Below are positions 16,336-25,128 of a DNA stretch of 64,000 nt, in pieces. A program made the position numbers and the translations under genes. The DNA is from Haloferax sulfurifontis ATCC BAA-897. Lineage in GTDB: Archaea; Halobacteriota; Halobacteria; Halobacteriales; Haloferacaceae. Position 1 is the first letter of the stretch. The number at the start of each line of letters is the position of its first letter. A model generated the notes under the pieces. It was not told where the DNA came from. It did not search any database and worked only from the letters and a program-made list of their open reading frames with translations. The stretch lies in assembly GCF_000337835.1 (NCBI RefSeq), contig NZ_AOLM01000022.1, positions 1 to 64,000 on the forward strand. The letters are read 5' to 3'.

Positions 16336-16725
16336 ATGAGCGATTCCCGACCGGAGCCGGTGGTCAAACGGAGCGCGGACATCGAGTACGAGGCGGTCGG
16401 CGCGGCCGACGGGATGTCGAAGGGCGTCCTCGTCTCCGAGGCCGACGGCGCGCCGAACTTCGCCATCCGGCGGTTCGTCCTCGATTCGGGCGCGTCGGTG
16501 CCGAAACACACAAACGAGGTCGAACACGAGCAGTACGTCCTGTCGGGGCGATACGTCGTCGGCATCGGCGACGAGGAGTACGAGGTCGAAGCCGGCGACT
16601 CGCTTTTGATTCCCGCCGGCGTCGTCCACTGGTACCGAAACGAGTCCGACGAGGAGGGAGCGTTCCTCTGTGCGGTCCCCAACGGCGACGACGCCATCGA
16701 ACTCGCCGGCGACGCCGACGCCTGA
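16336..16725 (+). CDS. Cupin domain protein
   Basis: A 129-residue single-domain cupin. Motif 1 is PKHTNEVEHEQYVLSGRYVV, giving two His and one Glu as metal ligands, and motif 2 is EAGDSLLIPAGVVHWY with the last His. Such proteins range from isomerases to sugar- or hormone-binding proteins; no specific role can be read here. The ATG at 16336 begins MSDSRPEPVVKRS; 11 upstream codons are open but improbable. It is divergent from the S2P protease gene. Confidence 0.85.
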   Translation: MSDSRPEPVVKRSADIEYEAVGAADGMSKGVLVSEADGAPNFAIRRFVLDSGASVPKHTNEVEHEQYVLSGRYVVGIGDEEYEVEAGDSLLIPAGVVHWYRNESDEEGAFLCAVPNGDDAIELAGDADA

Positions 16726-16857
16726 GCGCGGCCGGCCGTCGGTGGCCCTCGGGGGCCGGGAGCGAGGAGACACGGTACGAAGCCGCGTGCGGGTCGCTAT
16801 CGAATCTGAGCGGTCGCAGGCGAATCGCTGAAATACCACGTCGCCGTAGCAGGCACC

Positions 16858-18912
16858 GTGTCTAAACAGGTCACCCGCGTCGACACGCTGTTTCTCCACC
16901 AGACGGGAGACGACTACCTCGTCGTCGCCCGCCGGGACGGAAAGCGGGTGCTCCGCGGCAAGCTCGAACTCAAAGAGACGAACGCGGGGCCCCGACCCCT
17001 GCGCTTTCTGGTGACGCGGAAGGGAGAGGACTCGCCGCGCGACCCGAGCCAGTTCGTCGAACTCGCCCGGTCGGCCGCCCGCATCCGCATCTCGCAACAG
17101 ACGCCGAAAGACGGCCGCGACGAGCTAAAGGAGATGCTCGACGGCTACCAGCTCGAGGCGCTGACGGTGCGGACCTGCCGCCGCTGTGCCGTCAACGGTC
17201 GGTACTCGCCCATCACCGACGACACGGCCATCAAGGCCGAACACGAGCACATCTGCCGCGACTGCGCCGTCAAAGAGCTGGAGGGAGAACTCTCCTTCGC
17301 CGGCGGCCTCACGCAGGCGGCCCAAGAGCGCTTGGAGGAACTGCTGTACGAGACGGGCGACCTGACCCGCATCACGAACCTACTGCAGGGCGAGTTGGAC
17401 CCCGACCTGACGAAGTTCGACACCATCAGCGCGACGACGGAGGACGTGGAACTGGTCGAGACGAGCACGCTCGACCTCCACCCGAACCTGAAGTCGATGC
17501 TGACAGACCGCTTCGACACCCTGCTCCCCGTCCAGAGCCTCGCCATCGACAACGGCCTGCTCGACGGCGACGACCAGCTCGTCGTGAGCGCGACGGCGAC
17601 CGGGAAGACGCTCGTCGGCGAACTCGCCGGCATCAACCGGATGCTGAACGACGACGGGAAGATGCTGTTTCTCGTCCCGCTCGTCGCGCTCGCCAACCAG
17701 AAACACGAGGACTTCAAGGAGCGATACGGCCACCTCGGCAAGGTGACCATCCGCGTCGGCGCGAGCCGAATCAACGACGACGGCAACCGCTTCGACCCGA
17801 ACGCCGACGTCATCGTCGGCACCTACGAGGGCATCGACCACGCGCTCCGAACGGGCAAGGACCTCGGCGACATCGGCACGGTCGTCATCGACGAGGTCCA
17901 CACGCTGAAAGAAGAGGAACGTGGCCACCGCCTCGACGGGATGATAGCCCGCCTGAAACACTACTGCGAGGCCCGCGCGAAGCGCCGCGAGAGCTACGGC
18001 GGCGCGCAGTGGATTTACCTCTCTGCGACCGTCGGCAACCCGAAGTGGCTCGCACAGAACCTCCGGGCGAACCTCGTCGAGTACGAAGACCGCCCGGTCC
18101 CCATCGAGCGCCACGTCACCTTCGCGGACGGGCAGGAAAAGCCCCGCATCGAGAACCGCCTCGTGCGGCAGGCGTTCGACTCGAAGTCCTCGAAGGGCTA
18201 CCGCGGCCAGACCATCATCTTCACCAACTCCCGGCGGCGGTGTCACGAAATCGCCCGGAAGATGGACTACAACGCCGCGGCGTACCACGCCGGCCTCGAC
18301 TACGGCCAAAGAAAACGCGTCGAGCGACAGTTCGCCAATCAGGACCTCGCGGCCGTCGTGACGACCGCCGCGCTCGCCGCCGGCGTCGACTTCCCGGCGT
18401 CGCAGGTCATCTTCGACACGCTGGCGATGGGCATCGAGTGGCTCTCCGTACAGGAGTTCAGCCAGATGCTCGGCCGCGCCGGCCGCCCCGACTACCACGA
18501 CAAGGGCGTCGTCTACCTGCTCGTCGAACCCGACGCGAGCTATCACAACACGATGGAGATGACCGAAGACGAGGTCGCGTTCAAGCTCCTCAAAGGCGAG
18601 ATGGAGGAGGTCCGCACTGTTTACGACCAGTCCTCGGCGGTCGAGGAGACGCTGGCGAACATCGTCGTCGCCGGCAAGAAGGCGAAGGCGCTCAACAGCC
18701 GGATGCTCGGCGAGGTGCCGACGACCCACGCGGTCGGCAAGCTCTTGGAGTGGGGCTTCATCGACGGGCTGGACCCGACGCCGCTCGGCCTCGCCGTGAC
18801 CCGGCAGTTCCTCTCGCCGAGGGAGGCGTTCGCCATCCTCGACGGTATCCGGAAGGGGTCGTCGCCGTACGAAATCGTCGCCGACCTCGAACTCGACGAG
18901 GAGGGCCGGTAG
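16858..18912 (+). CDS. DEAD/DEAH-box helicase, archaeal DUF5814-type
   Basis: A 684-residue superfamily 2 helicase with GTG start. An N-terminal accessory domain (1-200) contains a zinc site made of CRRC and, 30 residues later, CRDC. The motor shows Walker A SATATGKT at about 245, Walker B/DEVH VIDEVHTL, motif III LSATVG, and in the second lobe IIFTNSRRR, ALAAGVDFP and QMLGRAGRPD. It resembles Hel308/Ski2-like enzymes acting on DNA or RNA; which one is unknown. A C-terminal helical extension is present. It stands alone. Confidence 0.9.
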   Translation: MSKQVTRVDTLFLHQTGDDYLVVARRDGKRVLRGKLELKETNAGPRPLRFLVTRKGEDSPRDPSQFVELARSAARIRISQQTPKDGRDELKEMLDGYQLEALTVRTCRRCAVNGRYSPITDDTAIKAEHEHICRDCAVKELEGELSFAGGLTQAAQERLEELLYETGDLTRITNLLQGELDPDLTKFDTISATTEDVELVETSTLDLHPNLKSMLTDRFDTLLPVQSLAIDNGLLDGDDQLVVSATATGKTLVGELAGINRMLNDDGKMLFLVPLVALANQKHEDFKERYGHLGKVTIRVGASRINDDGNRFDPNADVIVGTYEGIDHALRTGKDLGDIGTVVIDEVHTLKEEERGHRLDGMIARLKHYCEARAKRRESYGGAQWIYLSATVGNPKWLAQNLRANLVEYEDRPVPIERHVTFADGQEKPRIENRLVRQAFDSKSSKGYRGQTIIFTNSRRRCHEIARKMDYNAAAYHAGLDYGQRKRVERQFANQDLAAVVTTAALAAGVDFPASQVIFDTLAMGIEWLSVQEFSQMLGRAGRPDYHDKGVVYLLVEPDASYHNTMEMTEDEVAFKLLKGEMEEVRTVYDQSSAVEETLANIVVAGKKAKALNSRMLGEVPTTHAVGKLLEWGFIDGLDPTPLGLAVTRQFLSPREAFAILDGIRKGSSPYEIVADLELDEEGR

Positions 18913-18986
18913 CGACCGGCGCGCTCGGCCGAGGCTGATATTCCGAATCCCGCACGCTTTTTGGCCGCCGATACATCGATGACCGC

Positions 18987-20843
18987 GTGGTAGCGATAAC
19001 GCCGGACATCCTCGTCGTCTTCGCCGTCATCCTCGTCGCGCTGGCGTTCTTCGCGACCGAGCCCGTCCCGGTCGACGTGACGGCCATCGGCGTGATGGTG
19101 TCGCTGATGCTGATTCAGCCCGCCTCCGAGGCGCTCGCCTCGGCGGGGATGCTCGGCGCGCCAATCGTCCTCTTCGAGTCCTACCCCGGCGACGCCCTCT
19201 CGGGGTTCGCCAACACGGCGACGCTGACCGTCCTCGCGATGTTCATCCTCAGCGAGGGCGTCCAGCGGACCGGCATCATCCAGCTTCTCGGCGCGAAGAT
19301 ATCGACGTTCACCGGCGACAGCGAACTCCGGCAACTCGGCGCGACCGTCGGCGTCGTCGGTCCCATCTCCGGCTTCATCAACAACACCGCCGCGGTCGCC
19401 ATCTTGCTCCCGATGGTGACGGACCTCGCCGACCGCGGCCAGACCTCCCCCTCGAAGCTCCTCTTACCGCTGTCGTACGCGTCGATGTTCGGCGGCATGC
19501 TGACGCTCATCGGCACGTCGACCAACATCCTCGCCAGCGACGTCTACTCGCGCATCACCGGCGAAGCGCCCTTCACGATGTTCGAGTTCACCGCGCTCGG
19601 TGCGGTGGTCATGGCCGTCGGCATCGTCTACCTCATGACGATCGGCCGGCGGCTCACCCCGGCGCGCATCGAGCCGCGGCGGGACCTGACCGAGGAGTTC
19701 GAGATGGCGGAGTACCTGACCGAGGTCGTCGTCCGCGAGGACTCCCCGCTCGTGGGCCAACAGGTCCAGCGGGCGCTCGTCGAGACGGATTTCGACGTCG
19801 ACCTCCTTCAGCTCATCCGCGGCGAGAGCGTCTTCCTCGAACCGCTCGGCCCGAAGGAGATTCAGCCGGGCGACGTGTTCACCCTCCGGACCGACCGCAA
19901 CACGCTCGTCGAACTGCTCGACGTGGAGGGCCTCGACCTCGTGCCGGCGACCGTCACCGAAGACGAACTCGAACTCGCCGACCGCGGCCAGAACCTCGTC
20001 GAAGTCGTCGTCGCGCCGGGGTCGGCGCTGGTCGGCGAGTCGCTCGCCTCGGCGAGTTTCAGACAGCGGTACGACGCGACCGTGCTCGCGCTCCGCCGCG
20101 GCGGCGAACTCATCCGCCGGCGGATGGACAAACTCCCGCTCCGCGTCGGCGACACGCTTCTCGTGCAGGCGACCGTCGAGAGCATCGAGCGCCTCGACAA
20201 CAACCGCAACTTCATCGTCGCCCAGGAAATCGAGCGCCACGACTACCGCGAGTCGAAGATTCCGGTCGCCGTCGGCATCGTCGCCGGCGTCGTCGCGCTC
20301 GCCGCACTCAACTTCCTGCCCATCGTCGTCGCCGCGCTCCTCGGCGCGCTCGCCATGGTCGCCACGAAGTGCCTCCGCCCGACGGAGCTGTACGACGCCG
20401 TCCAGTGGGACGTCATCTTCCTGCTCGCGGGCGTCATCCCGCTCGGCATCGCGATGGAGAACTCCGGGGCCGCGGAACTCCTCGCCGAACTGGTCGTGAT
20501 GAGCGGCGAGTTCCTCCCCCTCATCGCGGTCCTCGGGGTGTTCTACTTCGTGACGGCGCTCCTGACGAACGTCATCTCGAACAACGCGAGCGTCGTGCTC
20601 ATGATTCCGGTCGCCATCGAGGCCGCGACGACGCTCGGCGCCGACCCGTTCTCGTTCGTCCTCGCGGTCATGTTCGCGGCGTCGACGGCCTTCATGACGC
20701 CCGTCGGCTACCAGACGAACCTGTTCGTCTACGGTCCCGGCGGCTACAAGTTCACGGACTACATCCGCGTCGGCGGCCCGCTCCAGTTGCTTCTCGGGGT
20801 CGTGACGACCATCGGCGTCGCACACTTCTTCCCCCTGACCTGA
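18987..20843 (+). CDS. SLC13-type permease with two TrkA-C domains
   Basis: A 618-residue transporter starting with GTG. Hydrophobic helices at residues 1-220 and 425-618 flank two RCK_C/TrkA-C domains (about 240-325 and 330-410; DVFTLRTDRNTLVELLD, GDTLLVQATVESIERL). The pattern GFINNTAAVAILLPM and LIGTSTNILAS, repeated as LTNVISNNASVVLMIPVAIE, is the ion-transporter signature of the DASS/SLC13 family. Likely substrates are sulfate, phosphate or dicarboxylates with sodium; not decided. The only in-frame early start is GTG 18987. Confidence 0.9.
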   Translation: MVAITPDILVVFAVILVALAFFATEPVPVDVTAIGVMVSLMLIQPASEALASAGMLGAPIVLFESYPGDALSGFANTATLTVLAMFILSEGVQRTGIIQLLGAKISTFTGDSELRQLGATVGVVGPISGFINNTAAVAILLPMVTDLADRGQTSPSKLLLPLSYASMFGGMLTLIGTSTNILASDVYSRITGEAPFTMFEFTALGAVVMAVGIVYLMTIGRRLTPARIEPRRDLTEEFEMAEYLTEVVVREDSPLVGQQVQRALVETDFDVDLLQLIRGESVFLEPLGPKEIQPGDVFTLRTDRNTLVELLDVEGLDLVPATVTEDELELADRGQNLVEVVVAPGSALVGESLASASFRQRYDATVLALRRGGELIRRRMDKLPLRVGDTLLVQATVESIERLDNNRNFIVAQEIERHDYRESKIPVAVGIVAGVVALAALNFLPIVVAALLGALAMVATKCLRPTELYDAVQWDVIFLLAGVIPLGIAMENSGAAELLAELVVMSGEFLPLIAVLGVFYFVTALLTNVISNNASVVLMIPVAIEAATTLGADPFSFVLAVMFAASTAFMTPVGYQTNLFVYGPGGYKFTDYIRVGGPLQLLLGVVTTIGVAHFFPLT

Positions 20844-20892
20844 CGGGGCGGAACGAAACCCTTTACTCCGCGACGGGGAGAGTCGTATGTGC

Positions 20893-20965
20893 GGGACCGT
20901 GGGTTAGCCTGGTATACTTCGGGCCTTGGGTGCCCGTGACCCCGGTTCAAATCCGGGCGGTCCCA
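20893..20965 (+). tRNA. tRNA-Pro (TGG)
   Basis: The acceptor GGGACCG pairs with CGGTCCC, discriminator A at 20965. The anticodon arm is CGGGC-CTTGGGT-GCCCG with anticodon TGG. The T arm CCCGG-TTCAAAT-CCGGG is perfect. CCA is not encoded. The base composition drops sharply right after its 3' end, as at tRNA-targeted integration sites. Confidence 0.95.
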
Positions 20966-21026
20966 TACCCATTAAAGGGAATTTGGCTAATTTTACCGAT
21001 TTCAACAGCCAACAGCGGTGGTTGGC

Positions 21027-21233
21027 ATGATGCTCCTATTCACCGAGGCGAAGCCTCGGGAATGCGAGCATTGCGGGTGCCACGTCACCCGCGATTTCTC
21101 GGCGCACCAGCGAGTTGAGAAGTCCAGCAGATCATATTTGTCAGTAACAGATGTCACCTTCAGAAACACAAACTACAATCAGTCTTCGGGAGAGAATTGC
21201 CCTTCTAACCCATTCGTAAAAACACACTGTTGA
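21027..21233 (+). pseudogene. Truncated small zinc-finger protein
   Basis: The frame begins MMLLFTEAKPRECEHCGCHV and continues TRDFSAHQRV, which resembles the first half of a haloarchaeal small zinc-finger family (ECxxCG-HVTxDF) common near mobile elements. The second CxxC pair expected about 20 residues later is missing; instead the sequence turns AT-rich and loses similarity. It is probably a gene fragment fused to unrelated DNA. Confidence 0.4.
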
Positions 21234-21246
21234 GAATAATAGAATT

Positions 21247-21504
21247 TTGTATACTCAACTGCCATTAGGGCCACACCCCCACATATATGGAGAAGAAATT
21301 CCTACCAGTCAAGAAGACACAGTAGGTGTTCAGTGGGACTTCGAAGCAGAGGATATAGAGAAAGATGTCAGAGAGATGGATGTCAATTTGAGCCAAAGCT
21401 ATAGTTTTGAAGTGATTCACCAATGTGCAGGTCCAGAGCTCATATACAGTGACACGCCAGACATAGATATTGAGCGGACAATTGAAATTGTAAAAGATAA
21501 TTGA
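21247..21504 (+). CDS. Orphan AT-rich frame, possible gene fragment
   Basis: An 85-codon frame with only a TTG start at 21247, reading MYTQLPLGPHPHIYGEEIP and ending TIEIVKDN. Its codon use (many A- and T-ending codons) is unlike the chromosome but consistent along its length, so it may be the remnant of a gene carried by the island. No family recognised. Confidence 0.3.
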   Translation: MYTQLPLGPHPHIYGEEIPTSQEDTVGVQWDFEAEDIEKDVREMDVNLSQSYSFEVIHQCAGPELIYSDTPDIDIERTIEIVKDN

Positions 21505-21635
21505 ATATGAAATAAAACGGTATTCGCCCCCTCGTCATTATTTATATTTTGTTTGTCAAATATCATTTAGTGATCCTGTGCTGAGAGGACGTGAGATACA
21601 GAAGACGTATGTTCGTGACAATTAATTGAACAATA

Positions 21636-22061
21636 ATGCCCTCCAGACGCCAATTCATCGCCACAGCTGTCGGAACCGTTCCGCTTGCTGGCTGTTCGCT
21701 ACCCCCCGATGAGAGCGGGAATATTGAGGTTGGGAACCTCACAGAACAGAAAATTTGGGTCGAGATTACGATACGACGCGATGGCGGACTATTTTCGAAT
21801 CCCAAGCAAGTATACCGTAACAGAACCCAACAACTACCAGCGCACGGCTATCGCACAACTCAGACAGACGTTGTTCGCCCGGGAACGTACGACGTACAGG
21901 TCGAAGCGGAACAGATGGAAGAGGAGGAACGCCCCCAACGCAGTACGAAAGACCAGGAACGCCCCCAACGCAGTACGCAATGGGAAGTAACCGGAGAGAA
22001 AGGTCGATCTCTCATCATCCACATTCTAGATGGATTCGAGATAGAATTTTTCAAACAGTAA
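21636..22061 (+). CDS. Tat-exported lipoprotein, haloarchaeal
   Basis: A 141-residue protein. The N-terminus MPSRRQFIATAVGTVPLAGC combines a twin-arginine motif (SRRQFIA) with a lipobox (LAGC), so the mature protein should be anchored at the outer membrane face through Cys19. The body looks like a small beta-rich domain (NLTEQKIWVEITIRRDGG, VRPGTYDVQVEAE). Residues 98-114 hold a repeated ERPQRST unit encoded by a 23-base direct repeat. Codon use differs from the host chromosome, suggesting transfer. Function unknown. Confidence 0.7.
   Translation: MPSRRQFIATAVGTVPLAGCSLPPDESGNIEVGNLTEQKIWVEITIRRDGGLFSNPKQVYRNRTQQLPAHGYRTTQTDVVRPGTYDVQVEAEQMEEEERPQRSTKDQERPQRSTQWEVTGEKGRSLIIHILDGFEIEFFKQ
21925..21977 (+). 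repeat. Tandem 23-base repeat inside lipoprotein gene
   Basis: Bases 21925-21947 and 21955-21977 are identical (aggaacgcccccaacgcagt and three more bases), with a period of 30 bases, so the reading frame is kept and ERPQRST is duplicated. Likely replication slippage or recombination. Confidence 0.9.
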
Positions 22062-22137
22062 TCGCCATCCGTCACCGCGGAACCCCCAAATAACAGCAAC
22101 AAGACTTTTGCGACGAGCGGGAATCCCCTCAATCAAG

Positions 22138-22329
22138 GTGAATATTCAACCCCTCGATGTCCTCGGCGGGGTCATGTTCCTCGCCGGTCTCGCGGTCGTG
22201 ACCGGCGTGGTCGCGTCCGCGGTCGCCCCGGGACAGCGCCTCGGCGTCGGTGCCTCGCTCACGGTGCTCGGAACGGCCGCCGTCGCCGGCCCGCGTATGT
22301 ATCAAAAAGCCCTCGAAACGACGAACTAA
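22138..22329 (+). CDS. Small two-helix membrane protein
   Basis: GTG 22138 opens 63 residues: MNIQPLDVLGGVMFLAGLAV with two hydrophobic helices separated by APGQRLGVG and a short tail PRMYQKALETTN. High-GC codon use shows it belongs to the chromosome and not to the AT-rich island, so the island ends near here. No known function. An upstream extension to 22108 is open but has poor codon use. Confidence 0.65.
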   Translation: MNIQPLDVLGGVMFLAGLAVVTGVVASAVAPGQRLGVGASLTVLGTAAVAGPRMYQKALETTN

Positions 22330-22388
22330 CCGGCATCGACCCCCGGCCGACCCGTTTTCGGGTCGAGTTTGCGGTCGCGCTCGCGGAG

Positions 22389-22649
22389 TCACCGCCGCTT
22401 CTTTCGGTACCAGAACCGACAGCCGACGGGCGACTCGCCGGCGTCGATGTCGAGCCGGCTGAGAAACAGGTCGCGGACCGCGAGAGTGACGACCAGTTCG
22501 ACTGAATCGTCTCCCTCGCGTCCGTTCTCGGCCGGGCGCGCGCGGACCACCCAGTGACCGTCGCGTTCGGCGACCGACTCGACGACGCCCTCGGTCCAGC
22601 GGTCGCGGTCGTGGGTCGGTTCCCTCGCGTGGATTCTGTCGTGAACCAT
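22389..22649 (-). CDS. Haloarchaeal hypothetical protein downstream of spermidine synthase-like gene
   Basis: An 86-residue charged soluble protein (MVHDRIHAREPTHDRDRWTE) with strands such as HWVVRARPAE and SVELVVTLAVRDLFL and a basic C-terminus FWYRKKRR. Its ATG lies three bases after the stop of the spermidine-synthase-like gene, so the two form an operon. Family function unknown. Confidence 0.7.
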   Translation of the reverse strand: MVHDRIHAREPTHDRDRWTEGVVESVAERDGHWVVRARPAENGREGDDSVELVVTLAVRDLFLSRLDIDAGESPVGCRFWYRKKRR

Positions 22650-22652
22650 CGC

Positions 22653-24269
22653 CTACGCCGCCCTCACGGCCGCACCGGTGACCGCGCTCCGAGTGGTTGC
22701 GTTCCTGTCGGCCTCGCGTTGTTCGGTCTCGTTCGTCCGCTTGACGACGTAGCGCTGGCCGACCATCGGGTCCAAGAGGCTGTCGACCGGGGCGCGGTCG
22801 TCGGTGAGAAGCGGCACGTCGTCGGTCGGTTCGTCGTTCCGGTAGGACGTGAGTTCGGCCGCGAGGTCGATGCCGATGTCGCGCCGCTCGTTGCGCGCCT
22901 GTAGCTCCTCGGCCGTCACGAGCGTCTCGTCTTTCGTCGCCACCACCTCGATGTTCTGGACGACGACGCTCCCCGCGGTGGGGAAGCTGTACACCTGCGG
23001 GTAGACCGACCGCATCGTCTTGTACTCCGCGCGGTAGAACTGCGAGGCCGGGCCGCTCGGCGCGGAGATGACGTTGGCGAACAGGACGCCGTCCTCGTCG
23101 AGGCGGTCCGAGGTGAGTTGCATGAACTCCTGTGTCGTCAGCTGAAACGGGACCTTGTCCTTCCGGTAGGCGTCGAGGACGATGAGGTCGTACGTCCGGT
23201 TCGTCTCCCGGAGGTACTGCCGGCCGTCCATCGTGTGGACGTTGAGCCGCGGCGACTCCTCGACGCCGAAGTACTCCTCGGCGACGGAGACGACCTCGGG
23301 GTCGAGTTCGACCACGTCGACGGTCACGTTCGGGTACTGCTCCAAGAACACGCGCGGGCCGGTGAACCCGCCGCCGCCGACGAACAGCACGCGGTCGATG
23401 TCGTCCGAGAGGAGGAAGGGGACGTGGAAGTACGAGGTGTAGTCGAAGACGTGCCGCGTCGGGTCGTCGAGGTCCATCGCGCTGTGGGGCTGGCCGTCGA
23501 GATAGAGCGTCCGCGTCCCGCCCGCGTCGGCGACGCGAAGCTCCTGATAGGCGGTCTGGGTGTGGTAGACGGTCGTGCCGCGAGAGTCGAGGCCGACGCC
23601 GCCGGTCAGCGACGCGAGGACGAGGATGGCCGCGATGCCGACGCTCCAGACCGCTTCGTCGCGGCCGATGTTCGGCCGGGCGAGCGCGAGCGCCGTCACG
23701 ACCGAGACGAGCCCGAAGACGAGCCCGATGTTGGTGACGCTCAGAGACGGGATGAGGAAATAGGTGGTAGCGAACGCGCCGATGATACTGCCGACGGTGC
23801 CGACGGCGTAGACGTGGCCCGAGGCCGCGCCCACGTCGGACCGCCCGGAGAGTTCCGCCGCGTAGGGGCTGATGAAGCCGAGGAAGTAGGTCGGCGGCCC
23901 GAACAGAAGCGTGATGGCGGGGAGCGACGCGAACCGGCTCGGGACGGGGAGTCCGGCGGTCGACTGGATGAACAGGTCGCCGAGGAGAATGACGCCCGCG
24001 ATGTAGGCGGCCGTGCCGATGAAGACGCGGGCGAGCGCGCCGTTCGACGCCCGTTCGGCCCGCTGTCCGCCCCGGTGATAGCCGAGGCTCAGCGCCGCCA
24101 GAAAGACCCCGATAATGCTCCCCCACGTGTAGATACTGCTACCGAACTCGGGAGCGACCATCCGCCCGGCGAGAATCTCCAACCCCATGCTCGTGACCCC
24201 GGAGACGAACACGGCGAGTTCGGGCCGCGTCATCCGGAGCCACGAAGAGGATGAGGGCGTCGATGCCAT
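22653..24269 (-). CDS. Membrane-anchored spermidine/spermine synthase-like protein
   Basis: A 538-residue fusion. Residues 1-225 contain seven to eight membrane helices (MTRPELAVFVSGVTSMGLEI onward). Residues 225-500 form a class I methyltransferase-like aminopropyltransferase fold: LYLDGQPHSAMD, VLFVGGGGFTGPRVF, VVELDPEVV, MDGRQYL and IVLDAYRKDKVPFQLTTQEF, with the acidic residue of the D-x-Y motif kept. Fused forms of this kind are common in haloarchaea and many bacteria but their polyamine activity is rarely shown. Starts with ATG 24269. Upstream is divergent from the Cas4-like gene. Confidence 0.88.
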   Translation of the reverse strand: MASTPSSSSWLRMTRPELAVFVSGVTSMGLEILAGRMVAPEFGSSIYTWGSIIGVFLAALSLGYHRGGQRAERASNGALARVFIGTAAYIAGVILLGDLFIQSTAGLPVPSRFASLPAITLLFGPPTYFLGFISPYAAELSGRSDVGAASGHVYAVGTVGSIIGAFATTYFLIPSLSVTNIGLVFGLVSVVTALALARPNIGRDEAVWSVGIAAILVLASLTGGVGLDSRGTTVYHTQTAYQELRVADAGGTRTLYLDGQPHSAMDLDDPTRHVFDYTSYFHVPFLLSDDIDRVLFVGGGGFTGPRVFLEQYPNVTVDVVELDPEVVSVAEEYFGVEESPRLNVHTMDGRQYLRETNRTYDLIVLDAYRKDKVPFQLTTQEFMQLTSDRLDEDGVLFANVISAPSGPASQFYRAEYKTMRSVYPQVYSFPTAGSVVVQNIEVVATKDETLVTAEELQARNERRDIGIDLAAELTSYRNDEPTDDVPLLTDDRAPVDSLLDPMVGQRYVVKRTNETEQREADRNATTRSAVTGAAVRAA

Positions 24270-24395
24270 GTCAGTACGCCAAGGGACGCGACCGTATTAA
24301 TTCATGCACGGCGGCGAACCCGTTGCGGGGCGAGGCGACGCCCGCCGACGAGCCGGCCGAACGCTCGCGTCCAAACGTCCAAACGCTCTTAGCCG

Positions 24396-25106
24396 ATGAG
24401 GAGACCACGCCGGTCCGTGTCCTCTCTCGTCGCCGCGTCCGACCTCGCCCGCGCCGCGTACTGCCCGCGACAGCTCTACTACGCCCGCCGCGACGACGAC
24501 CGAGCGCCGCCGGCCGCAGTCGCCGGCGTTCGCGCGCTCGCCTTCGAATACCCCGACCTGCTCGACGCCAGCGACGACGCGCTCGCGGCGCGGCCGATTT
24601 CGGTGTCGCCCGCGACGTACCGCGAGCGCCTCGCTCGACTCCGCGAGCGCGACGACTGGGATGCGCTCACCGACCCCGTCGCCCGCGACGAACTCCTCGC
24701 GGGGAAAGACTGCCGCGGCGTCGCGCACAAACTCGTTCGCCCGACCGACGACGAGAGCGAGCGACCGCCGGAGCCGGTTCCCTCGCTCGTCTCGCCGGGC
24801 GAACCCCCCGAACGCGGCGTCTGGGAACCCCAGCGCGTCAGGGCCGTCGCGCTGGCGAAGGCGCTCGCGTGGGAGCGCGAGGCGTCGGTTCCGCGTGCGC
24901 TGGTCGAGTACCCGGCGGTCGGCGTCGTCCGAACGGTCAGGCTCACGACACAGAACAAGGCGGCGTACCGGCGGGCGCTCCGCGTCGCCCGCGACCTCGA
25001 CTTCGTCCCGTCGCGACTGCGCGACTCCGCGAAGTGTGAGTCGTGTGCCTACCGGGAGCGTTGCGGGGTGAAAACGTGGTCGCTGTCGTCGTTGCTCGGT
25101 CGGTGA
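24396..25106 (+). CDS. Cas4-like PD-(D/E)XK family protein with degenerate active site
   Basis: A 236-residue protein with the cysteine frame of Cas4-like proteins: Cys23 in AAYCPRQLYYARR near the N-terminus and Cys214, Cys217 and Cys223 in KCESCAYRERC at the C-terminus, which should hold a 4Fe-4S cluster. The nuclease core is hard to find: where GxxD, ExK and Q are expected I read GVAHKL, SLVSPGEPP and RVRAVALA, so the metal ligands appear lost. No CRISPR array or cas gene is near. ATG 24396 or GTG 24417 may be the start. Role unknown. Confidence 0.8.
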   Translation: MRRPRRSVSSLVAASDLARAAYCPRQLYYARRDDDRAPPAAVAGVRALAFEYPDLLDASDDALAARPISVSPATYRERLARLRERDDWDALTDPVARDELLAGKDCRGVAHKLVRPTDDESERPPEPVPSLVSPGEPPERGVWEPQRVRAVALAKALAWEREASVPRALVEYPAVGVVRTVRLTTQNKAAYRRALRVARDLDFVPSRLRDSAKCESCAYRERCGVKTWSLSSLLGR

Positions 25107-25128
25107 CAGGTCGTCGCCGAGAGGGACG

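Larger units (their letters stand above)
20966..22137. mobile_element. AT-rich island at the 3' end of tRNA-Pro (element remnant)
   Basis: From 20966 to about 22137 the sequence is clearly poorer in GC than its surroundings, with codons ending in A or T. It holds a fragment of a zinc-finger gene, an orphan frame and a Tat lipoprotein gene. Position directly after a tRNA suggests past integration of a virus, plasmid or other element. No integrase and no second copy of the tRNA 3' end was found, so the element is not intact. Confidence 0.5.

Noticed and set aside
24396-25106. CRISPR-Cas locus
   Set aside because: The Cas4-like gene stands alone. No repeat-spacer array and no other cas gene lies in the window.
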